Made by a program: the position numbers and the translations under genes
In this document: piece after piece, positions 6,194 to 12,047 of the stretch
Numbering within the stretch: position 1 is the stretch's first letter
How the letters are laid out: each line of letters begins with the position of its first letter
Notes under the pieces: model-generated
Seen by the model: the letters and a program-made list of their open reading frames with translations, nothing else
Databases searched by the model: none
Told to the model about the DNA's origin: nothing
Source of the DNA: JBFWWW01 sp050245975
GTDB lineage: Bacteria; Pseudomonadota; Alphaproteobacteria; Rhizobiales; Hyphomicrobiaceae
Reading direction: 5' to 3'
DNA: 13,229 nt
Assembly: GCA_050245975.1 (NCBI GenBank)
Contig: JBFWWW010000106.1
Span: 1-13,229, forward strand

Positions 6194-7660
6194 ATGGCAA
6201 ACGCCGAGACCCGCGATGCGGCCGCGTCACAGCTCCTCCCTGTCGTGGAGACCGATATTCCCGCGCGGCTCGACCGTCTGCCCTGGACGGGATTCCATAC
6301 CCGCGTCGTGCTCGCGCTTGGCATCACCTGGATTCTCGACGGCCTCGAAGTCACTCTTGTCGGCTCGATCGCGGGCGCCCTGAAGGAAAGCCCGGTTCTT
6401 CGCTTCTCCGGTACGGACGTGGGGATCGCCAGCAGCGCCTACATCGCGGGCGCTGTTCTTGGGGCATTGGTCTTCGGGTGGCTGACCGACAGGCTGGGGC
6501 GCAAGAAGCTCTTCTTCATCACGCTTGCCGTCTACCTGCTGGCGACGGCCGCCACGGCCTTTTCCTGGAATCTCGCGAGCTTTGTCCTTTTCCGCTTTCT
6601 CACCGGCGCGGGGATCGGTGGGGAATATACGGCGATCAACTCCACCATTCAGGAGCTCATACCGGCCCGCGTGCGCGGATGGACCGATCTCGTCATCAAC
6701 GGCAGCTTCTGGGTGGGCGCGGCGCTGGGGGCTCTCGGCGCCATCGTCGTTCTTGATCCGAATTTGTTCGATCCCGAGTTCGGCTGGCGCCTTGCGTTCG
6801 GTATCGGTGCCGCTCTGAGCCTCGTCATCCTCTTCATGCGGATGTGGCTGCCGGAAAGCCCGCGCTGGCTGGCGACGCACGGGCGTATCGCCGAGGCGGA
6901 GGCGATCGTGTCGGGTCTCGAGGCGGAAATCGTCCGGCAGGGTCATATGCTGTCGCCCGGGCCGTTCGCCCGACTTCGCCTCAGGCCGCGGAGCCATACG
7001 CCGTTCGCGGAAGTGGCCTCGGTGCTGCTTGGCGCGCAGCGGCAGCGGTCGCTCGTGGGATTGTCGCTGATGGTCGCACAGGCATTTTTCTATAACGCGA
7101 TCTTCTTCACGTACGCGCTTGTGCTCACCGACTTCTATGCTATCCCGTCGGCCGATATCGGCTGGTATATTCTCCCCTTCGCGGCCGGCAATTTCATCGG
7201 CCCCGTCGTGCTCGGCCGGTTTTTCGATACGGTCGGCCGGCGCGTCATGATCGCAGCCACCTATGCGGCATCCGGCGTGCTGCTCGCGCTTACGGGTTAT
7301 CTGTTCGCAGCCGATCTGGTTTCGGCGCGCTCTTTGACGGTCGCCTGGTCCGTGATCTTCTTTTTTGCCTCCGCTGCGGCGAGCTCGGCCTATCTCACCG
7401 TCAGCGAAACGTTTCCGCTTGAAATCCGCGCGCTTGCCATTGCGGTCTTCTACGCCGTCGGTACCGGGATCGGCGGCGTCATCGGACCGCTGCTGATGGG
7501 CTGGCTCATCGACTCCGGCTCGCGATGGAGCGTGTTCTACGGCTACGCGCTGGGCGCAATCCTCATGCTGATCGCGGCAGTCGTCGCGGCGGTCTGGGGC
7601 ATTGCCGCCGAACGCAGGTCGCTCGAGGACGTCGCCCGGCCGCTCGCCCAGGCGGACTAG
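6194..7660 (+). CDS. MFS transporter, sugar-porter/metabolite:H+ symporter type
   Basis: The 488-residue membrane protein has about 12 helices and the full set of sugar-porter-like marks. These are motif A after helix 2 (GWLTDRLGRKK, 95-105), RFLTGAGIGGEYTA (134-147), PESPRWL (220-226) at the end of helix 6, the repeat of motif A as GRFFDTVGRR (341-350), and ETFPLEIRA near helix 10. An acidic patch in helix 1 (WILDGLEV, 46-53) is typical of organic-acid and niacin-type members of this branch. ATG 6194 has GAAGG about seven bases upstream. It follows the hydratase genes in the same direction after 84 bp, so it probably imports the acid that the operon degrades. That is the same logic as dehydrogenase-plus-transporter operons for tricarballylate. 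An exporter role cannot be excluded. The substrate is unknown. Confidence 0.88.
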   Translation: MANAETRDAAASQLLPVVETDIPARLDRLPWTGFHTRVVLALGITWILDGLEVTLVGSIAGALKESPVLRFSGTDVGIASSAYIAGAVLGALVFGWLTDRLGRKKLFFITLAVYLLATAATAFSWNLASFVLFRFLTGAGIGGEYTAINSTIQELIPARVRGWTDLVINGSFWVGAALGALGAIVVLDPNLFDPEFGWRLAFGIGAALSLVILFMRMWLPESPRWLATHGRIAEAEAIVSGLEAEIVRQGHMLSPGPFARLRLRPRSHTPFAEVASVLLGAQRQRSLVGLSLMVAQAFFYNAIFFTYALVLTDFYAIPSADIGWYILPFAAGNFIGPVVLGRFFDTVGRRVMIAATYAASGVLLALTGYLFAADLVSARSLTVAWSVIFFFASAAASSAYLTVSETFPLEIRALAIAVFYAVGTGIGGVIGPLLMGWLIDSGSRWSVFYGYALGAILMLIAAVVAAVWGIAAERRSLEDVARPLAQAD

Positions 7661-7666
7661 GTCCGC
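7652..7666. terminator. Possible hairpin at a convergent gene junction, containing the MFS stop codon
   Basis: GCGGAC-tag-GTCCGC is a perfect 6-bp stem whose 3-base loop is the TAG stop codon of the MFS gene. The opposing protease gene ends 18 bp further on, so this hairpin would be transcribed from either side. There is no following T-run on either strand, so it is at best a weak or Rho-assisted termination site. Confidence 0.3.
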
Positions 7667-7683
7667 GCGCTCGTGACCTGGTC

Positions 7684-8511
7684 TCAGACCCGGCGGCCGC
7701 GCGGGATGTCGATGGGAAGGTATTCGACGCCCGACTGCTGCACCGGCTGCGGATAGAGCCTCATGAGGTCGAGTATGTCTGTCGGCATGTCGACCCGGAC
7801 CGGCAGGCCGAGAGCTGCGGCTTCGGTCGCGGTCAACGCGTAGTCGTGGGTCCAGTTGCCGCCGGCCAGCTTCGCGGCCAGCGCCTCGGCCGCTGCCTGC
7901 TCCATGCGCGGCGTCAGCAGCTCGACGGCGCCCCGCTTGACCTGGGCCAGCGCCTTCTCGCTCACATCTGCGAGCACGAGCGTGAGATCGAAAACATGGT
8001 CGACCGGCTTGGAATCCCGCGCCCTGACGATGCTGGCGGCCGGCAGGCCGGCAATCTGCGGATCGATGGGACCGAGCACCGAAAACTCGCCCATGACGAT
8101 CTCGTCGGCTGCGAGAGCGATCAGCGTGCCGCCCGACATGGCATAGACGGGAACGTAGACCGTGACTTTGCCCGGATGTGCCTCGACCGCGCGGGCGATC
8201 TGCATCGCAGCGAGCACCAGACCGCCCGGCGTGTGCAACACGAGCGCGATCGGCCTGTCGGGCGGCGTCTCCTTGATGGCCGCGATGATGGTTTGAGCGT
8301 CTTCGAGGTCGATGTGGCGTGCGACGGAGAACCCGAACAGGCTGCGCTTCTCCTGGCGATGGATCATGGTGATGACGCGGGCGCCGTGCGCCTTCTCGAC
8401 GCCCCGGATGGCCTGCGCGCGTTGCATCGCATACCAGCGCCCCATGATGAGCGGCTGGAGGGCGAAGATGAGGAAGAGAATCCAGATCAGCGTCGAAGTG
8501 TCGAAGCTCAT
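7684..8511 (-). CDS. Membrane-anchored Clp-fold serine protease (SDH proteinase family, SppA/ClpP-like)
   Basis: The 275-residue product has one N-terminal membrane helix (about 8-23, IWILFLIFALQPLIMG). A ClpP/crotonase-fold domain follows. Motifs are LVLHTPGGLVLAA (90-102; the oxyanion-type TPGG), YAMSGGTLIALAADEIVM (123-140) with Ser126 as the likely nucleophile, and LGPIDPQIAGLPA (146-158). This pattern is that of the family named serine dehydrogenase proteinase, which belongs to the Clp superfamily and not to the dehydrogenases. I chose ATG 8511 because the helix starts directly after it and AGGGG lies about nine bases upstream. The frame is open a further 39 codons to 8628, but that stretch has no family features and would overlap the carbonic anhydrase gene. 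The role is probably membrane protein quality control; no partner such as NfeD is adjacent. Confidence 0.85.
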   Translation of the reverse strand: MSFDTSTLIWILFLIFALQPLIMGRWYAMQRAQAIRGVEKAHGARVITMIHRQEKRSLFGFSVARHIDLEDAQTIIAAIKETPPDRPIALVLHTPGGLVLAAMQIARAVEAHPGKVTVYVPVYAMSGGTLIALAADEIVMGEFSVLGPIDPQIAGLPAASIVRARDSKPVDHVFDLTLVLADVSEKALAQVKRGAVELLTPRMEQAAAEALAAKLAGGNWTHDYALTATEAAALGLPVRVDMPTDILDLMRLYPQPVQQSGVEYLPIDIPRGRRV

Positions 8512-8593
8512 GACTGCAGGCCCCTGGCCGGTTGAAGCATCCAGCCTAACGGAAGAGCCGCCGGCAGCCACGGTTTTGTTTGGCGGAAGGCTG

Positions 8594-9208
8594 CTAGCGC
8601 ATCCGCTCGTAGTCCTCGAGACCGGCAACCGTCACGTTGAGGTCCTTCACCAGCCCGTTGGACAGCGAGTAGACCCAGCCGTGTACGGACAGCGATTGCC
8701 CGCGCGCCCAGGCCTCATGCACGAACACGTCGGAGGCGACGTTCTTGACCTGGCGAATGACGTTGAGCTCGCACAGGCGGTTCATGCGCGCCGTGTGATC
8801 GAGGATTGCCTCCAGCTCCATCTTCCGGTCGTGATAGACCTCGCGGATGGGGTGAAGCCAGTGATCGACGAGGCCACGCCGCGAACCGTCGACAGCGGCC
8901 GCCACGCCCCCGCATCCATAGTGCCCGACGACGAGCACATGCTTGATCTTCAGCACGTCGATGGCGAACTGCAGCACCGAGAGATAGTTGGCGTCCTGCG
9001 GCGGGGCCAGATTGGCGACGTTGCGGTGGACGAACAGCTCGCCGGGGTCGAGATCGACGATTTCGTTGGCTGGAACCCGGCTGTCGGAACAGCCGATCCA
9101 CAGGTACTCGGGCGCCTGCTGGCCTTCCAGGCGCTTGAAGAAGCCCGGATCGGCATCGACCATACGTTTGGCCCAGGCGGCGTTGTTCTTTTTCAGGGTG
9201 CTCAGCAT
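8594..9208 (-). CDS. can: Beta-class carbonic anhydrase (Can type)
   Basis: The 204-residue enzyme interconverts CO2 and bicarbonate in the cytoplasm. The zinc ligands and catalytic dyad are clear: IGCSDSRVPANEI gives Cys40, Asp42 and Arg44, and VVGHYGCGG gives His96 and Cys99. Other Can hallmarks are PGELFVHRNVANLAPP (55-70), LCELNVIRQVKNV and SLSVHGWVYSLSNGLVKDL near the C-terminus. The overall length matches E. coli Can. I chose ATG 9208 (protein begins MLSTLKKNNAAWAKRM) because this is where family members begin, with CAGGG close upstream. The same frame is open 76 codons further to 9436, but the added peptide is low-complexity and unlike the family. It ends 82 bp before the protease start, in the same direction, and may be co-transcribed with it. 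Confidence 0.94.
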   Translation of the reverse strand: MLSTLKKNNAAWAKRMVDADPGFFKRLEGQQAPEYLWIGCSDSRVPANEIVDLDPGELFVHRNVANLAPPQDANYLSVLQFAIDVLKIKHVLVVGHYGCGGVAAAVDGSRRGLVDHWLHPIREVYHDRKMELEAILDHTARMNRLCELNVIRQVKNVASDVFVHEAWARGQSLSVHGWVYSLSNGLVKDLNVTVAGLEDYERMR

Positions 9209-9468
9209 GAGCCCTGCATAGCGCCGGTGTTGCAGCGCCGCAAGCCGGCCTGAAGCGCGCCGCGACAACTCGCCCTGAGGAACCTGAGGGATGGGCCCCG
9301 TGCCCGGCTTTGGCTCGAAATGGCCACAATTCCGGACCGCCCGGAGAGTAGTGGCGCTCATGCGCACGATGTCGCGCCGCGTTCCGTCTTCTCGAAACCC
9401 GGGGTATGCAACATAGGCCACGGGCAAGCGACTCACCTGAGACAGGGTAGGGGAACCACTGGCAAGCC
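9209..9468. other. Divergent intergenic region between carbonic anhydrase and TonB-like genes
   Basis: These 260 bp separate two divergently read genes and must contain both promoters, but I cannot pick out convincing -35/-10 pairs by eye. A short direct repeat, CCTGAGG at 9274-9280 and again at 9283-9289, is visible. The region is open in the carbonic anhydrase frame, which most likely reflects the high GC content and not a longer protein. Confidence 0.4.
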
Positions 9469-10347
9469 ATGAGCGCTGAAACGACAGCCGGCACGGATCG
9501 CCTCGTTGCAGTGCCCGATCCCTGGCTGCGCCACCGGCCGAACGACCGACGGTTTTGGATCGGCGTCGCCTGCGTCGCGATCCTGCACGTTGTGGCTCTG
9601 TTCGGAGCCGGACACGCCAACCCGCGCATCATGGGTGAGAAGGACGGCGACAAGGATGCCCTGGCGGTCGACATCGTCAGCGCCGAGGATCTGGCGCGTG
9701 CCACAGCTCCGCAGCCTGTAACGCCGCCGGTGCAGCCCGTCCAACCGCAGGCGGCGCAACCGCAGCCGCCATCGCCTCCTGAAACGCCTTTGCCGGCTGA
9801 ACAGCCACCGACGCCCGCGGTGGAACAGCCCCCGCCACAACCGCCACAGAAGAAGGTGGCGGATATCCCTCCCGACAAGGAAGCGCCCGATCTCTTTTCG
9901 CTTCCCGATCCGACCACGCCGGGCGCGCGCCCGGCACCGTCCCGTGAGCCGCACAAAGCGCAGCCACACAAGCCGCCGGCTCCGCAGGCGCGCCTGTCTC
10001 CGCCCCTGGTGCTGCCCGATCCTTCGACCTTCCCGAGCGGCAGGGCCGCGGCTGCGACGCGACCGCCGGGCATTACGCGCACGGGAGAGAATGATGAATT
10101 CGGTCGCGGCGTCATCCGGGCGCTGCGGCAGACCATGCCAAGCCCCAACGGGCTGACCGGCCGCGTCACGATCCGGCTGCTGCTTTCGGAAAACGGCAAT
10201 CTGGCCGAGGTACGGCTTTTGAGCGGTGCCGACCCGATACTGAACCAGAGCGTCGTATTCGCTTCAAAGCAGTCGAGCTTCCCCCTCCCGCCCAAGGGGG
10301 CAACGGTTGCCGACCGGACATTTTTGGTGACCTACATCTACCGCTGA
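9469..10347 (+). CDS. TonB-like energy-transducing protein
   Basis: The 292-residue protein has the three-part layout of TonB/TolA proteins. A single inner-membrane helix lies near the N-terminus (about 29-46, FWIGVACVAILHVVALFG), with a His in the helix as in TonB. A long Pro-rich periplasmic spacer follows (about 80-200; many PQP, PPxP and KPPxP units). The C-terminal domain (about 208-292) reads GRGVIRALRQTMPSPNGL, then TGRVTIRLLLSENGNLAEVR and a terminal FLVTYIYR strand. TonB transmits proton-motive energy to outer-membrane receptors, working with ExbB and ExbD. Neither these nor a receptor gene is in the window, so it is an orphan here. ATG 9469 has only a weak ribosome site. The Pro-rich spacer makes a TolA-like or other periplasm-spanning role possible. 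The gene ends inside a 13-bp tandem duplication. Confidence 0.8.
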   Translation: MSAETTAGTDRLVAVPDPWLRHRPNDRRFWIGVACVAILHVVALFGAGHANPRIMGEKDGDKDALAVDIVSAEDLARATAPQPVTPPVQPVQPQAAQPQPPSPPETPLPAEQPPTPAVEQPPPQPPQKKVADIPPDKEAPDLFSLPDPTTPGARPAPSREPHKAQPHKPPAPQARLSPPLVLPDPSTFPSGRAAAATRPPGITRTGENDEFGRGVIRALRQTMPSPNGLTGRVTIRLLLSENGNLAEVRLLSGADPILNQSVVFASKQSSFPLPPKGATVADRTFLVTYIYR

Positions 10348-10361
10348 CATCTACCGCTGAC
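10334..10361. repeat. 13-bp tandem duplication across the TonB-like stop codon
   Basis: ACATCTACCGCTG occurs at 10334-10346 and again, with no mismatch, at 10347-10359, followed by AC, the start of a third unit. The first copy encodes the last residues of the TonB-like protein and supplies most of its TGA stop. The second copy is downstream of the stop. The unit is not a multiple of three, so a slippage event here leaves the original protein end intact only because the stop lies at the junction. It looks like recent replication slippage. Confidence 0.7.
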
Positions 10362-10481
10362 CGCGGCGGCACCGCCATATCGATGCCGGGCCCTTGGGTC
10401 GTGCCTTCGGGAGGTGAGCGCGAGCAGGCGTTGGGATATAGTGCCCGCGAGGACGTGCGGCCGCTTGCTGCATCTCATTGG

Positions 10482-10509
10482 CCTGAGCATCAGAACCTGA
10501 GTATCAGAA
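10482..10509. repeat. 14-bp near-perfect tandem duplication upstream of the FMN reductase gene
   Basis: CCTGAGCATCAGAA (10482-10495) is directly followed by CCTGAGTATCAGAA (10496-10509), with one C/T difference. It lies 34-61 bp before the reductase start, where promoter elements are expected. TTGCTG (10464-10469) with CATCAG (10487-10492) would be a weak promoter with a 17-bp spacer, and the second copy repeats that -10-like block as TATCAG. The rest of the 195-bp gap (10348-10542) shows no gene and no terminator. Confidence 0.65.
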
Positions 10510-10542
10510 CGTGATCAACGTGCGATCTGGATGGGACCCGAT

Positions 10543-11094
10543 ATGAGCAAAGTCAATGTAGCCGTTGTTGTCGGCAGCAACCGCCGCGACTCGATCAATC
10601 GCAAATTCGCGCAGGCGCTCATCAAGCTGGGCCGTGACAAATTCAACGCCACCATGCTGCAGATCGACGATTTGCCGCTGTTCAATCAGGACATGGAAAA
10701 GGAGCCCACTCCGAGCGTCGTCCGGTTCAAGTCCGAGCTTGAAAAGGCGGACGGCCTCCTGGTCGTGACGCCCGAGCACAATCGCTCGGTCCCCGCCGTG
10801 CTCAAGAATGCAATCGACTGGGGGTCGCGTCCCCCGGGCAAGAATTCCTGGGCCGGCAAGCCGGTGGCCATCGCGGGGACCTCCGGCGGCGCCATCAGCA
10901 CGGCTCTTGCGCAGGCGCATCTCCGCCTGATGCTCGGCATCTTGCGCACGCAGGTCATGGGCGGCGAGGTCTATCTGAACTTCAAGCCCGATCTGATCGA
11001 TGACAACGGCGACATCACGGACGAAAAGACCAGGAAGTTCTTGCAGGACTTCGTGGACCAGTTTGCGGTCCATGTGGCGCGGTACGTATCCTAG
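10543..11094 (+). CDS. NAD(P)H-dependent FMN reductase family oxidoreductase (ChrR/quinone reductase-like)
   Basis: The 183-residue flavodoxin-fold enzyme carries the FMN-phosphate loop GSNRRDSINRK (11-21), the isoalloxazine-site motif TPEHNRSVPAVLKNAIDWGSRP (76-97, cited in parts: PEHNRSVP and LKNAIDW) and AGTSGGAISTALAQAHLR (111-128). These match the NADPH-dependent FMN reductase family that includes ChrR and SsuE-like proteins. Family members reduce flavin, quinones, chromate or azo compounds, often as protection against redox stress. ATG 10543 has GGGA about seven bases upstream. An ATG at 10531 in the same frame would add four residues but has no good ribosome site. It is a single-gene unit closed by a strong terminator. 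The physiological acceptor cannot be told. Confidence 0.88.
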   Translation: MSKVNVAVVVGSNRRDSINRKFAQALIKLGRDKFNATMLQIDDLPLFNQDMEKEPTPSVVRFKSELEKADGLLVVTPEHNRSVPAVLKNAIDWGSRPPGKNSWAGKPVAIAGTSGGAISTALAQAHLRLMLGILRTQVMGGEVYLNFKPDLIDDNGDITDEKTRKFLQDFVDQFAVHVARYVS

Positions 11095-11128
11095 GACGTC
11101 GCCGGAGCTCTTGTTTCTGGCAGGCTTC

Positions 11129-11160
11129 AAAGCCGCCGGCCGCGCGGGCCGGCGGCTTTT
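11129..11160 (+). terminator. Rho-independent terminator after the FMN reductase gene
   Basis: AAAGCCGCCGGCC (11129-11141) pairs perfectly with GGCCGGCGGCTTT (11147-11159) around a GCGCG loop. This gives a 13-bp, very GC-rich stem that runs into TTTT (11157-11160). It starts 35 bp after the reductase stop codon. The complement also ends in a short U-run through the AAA at the 5' side, but no gene reads toward it from the right. Confidence 0.9.
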
Positions 11161-11208
11161 CGCTGTGCTAGACTTGCATCGAGAAACGCAAAGGGGAGGG
11201 TGGCACGC

Positions 11209-12045
11209 ATGGGCATGCTGGATGGAAAAGTTGCGATCATCACCGGAGGCACCAGCGGCATCGGGGCGCGCACGGTCGAACTTTTCGCCGAAGAGGGCGC
11301 CCGTGTGGTCTTCACCGGCCGGCGCAAAACGGAAGGCGAGGCCATAGCGGCCAGGGTTGGAAGGAGCGTGAGCTACATCGCTGCGGACGCAACGCTCGAG
11401 CCGGATTGGGTTCGCGTCGTCGCCGAAACGAAGCAGCGGCATGGCGGCCGGATCGATTGTCTTTTCAACAACGCCGGCGGTCCGGCGCCCACCGGCAGCA
11501 TTGCCTCGGTGCCGGTCGAGGGCTTCGACGCCGCCATGGCGCTTCTGGTCCGTTCGGTATTGCTCGGCATGAAGCACGTCGCGCCGGTCATGATGCAGCA
11601 GCGTTCCGGCAGCATCATCAACAACGGCTCGATCGCGGCGCATCTTGCCGGCTATTCGTCGTCGATGGTCTACGGTGCGGCGAAAGCGGCGGTCAACCAT
11701 CTCAGCCGGTGCACCGGAATGGAGCTTGGCGAATATGGCGTGCGCGTCAATTCCGTGTCGCCTGGCGCCATCACGACGGGAATTCTTGCCAAGGCGCTGG
11801 GTGTGGAGACGCAGCGTGCCGAGACGCTGACGAAGGAGATCGGAGAGGTCTACGCCAAGGCGCAGCCGATCCCGCGCGCCGGAATCCCCGACGACATTGC
11901 CCAGTGCGTCGCCTGGCTCGCCTCGGATCGGTCAACCTTCGTCAATGCGACCGACATCGTCGTCGACGGCGGTGCAATCGGCGGGCGCAACTATTCGCAG
12001 CATCAGGACGGCCTGAAACAGCTCAAATCGGCCTTCGGTCTCTGA
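11209..12045 (+). CDS. Short-chain dehydrogenase/reductase (SDR family, NAD(P)-dependent)
   Basis: The 278-residue classical SDR has the nucleotide-binding TGGTSGIG (12-19), the structural NNAG (87-90), a catalytic Ser141 in INNGSIAAH, and the Y155-x3-K159 pair in VYGAAKAAVNHLS. The substrate-loop start VRVNSVSPGAITTG (178-191) and the C-terminal DIVVDGGAIGG are also typical. The residue after the second glycine pair in the cofactor strand, together with FTGRR (35-39), suggests NADP(H) is possible, but Asp60-Ala (AAD) is normal for either cofactor. ATG 11209 is preceded by a strong AGGGGAGGG about eight bases away. GTG 11200 lies inside that ribosome site and is rejected. It faces the LldD-like gene tail-to-tail with a 2-bp gap. 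The substrate is unknown; family members of this length act on secondary alcohols, including cyclohexanols and steroids. Confidence 0.9.
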   Translation: MGMLDGKVAIITGGTSGIGARTVELFAEEGARVVFTGRRKTEGEAIAARVGRSVSYIAADATLEPDWVRVVAETKQRHGGRIDCLFNNAGGPAPTGSIASVPVEGFDAAMALLVRSVLLGMKHVAPVMMQQRSGSIINNGSIAAHLAGYSSSMVYGAAKAAVNHLSRCTGMELGEYGVRVNSVSPGAITTGILAKALGVETQRAETLTKEIGEVYAKAQPIPRAGIPDDIAQCVAWLASDRSTFVNATDIVVDGGAIGGRNYSQHQDGLKQLKSAFGL

Positions 12046-12047
12046 TT

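Noticed and set aside
8512..8628. 39-codon N-terminal extension of the Clp-fold protease
   Set aside because: It would place the membrane helix internally and overlap the carbonic anhydrase gene by 35 bp. ATG 8511 directly precedes the helix and has a ribosome site.
9209..9436. 76-codon N-terminal extension of carbonic anhydrase
   Set aside because: The family starts at the MLSTLKKNN methionine, which has its own ribosome site. The extension has no recognisable targeting signal and is explained by low stop frequency at high GC.
8715..10295. Minus-strand frame of 526 codons opposite the TonB-like gene and running into the carbonic anhydrase gene
   Set aside because: It has a Gly/Cys/Ser-rich low-complexity product caused by the antisense of Pro-rich codons. 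The sense frames show clear TonB-like and carbonic anhydrase features.
10504..11700. Minus-strand frame of 398 codons across the FMN reductase and SDR genes
   Set aside because: It crosses a strong intrinsic terminator and two genes with textbook motifs on the other strand, and its product is His/Arg/Asp-rich without a family.
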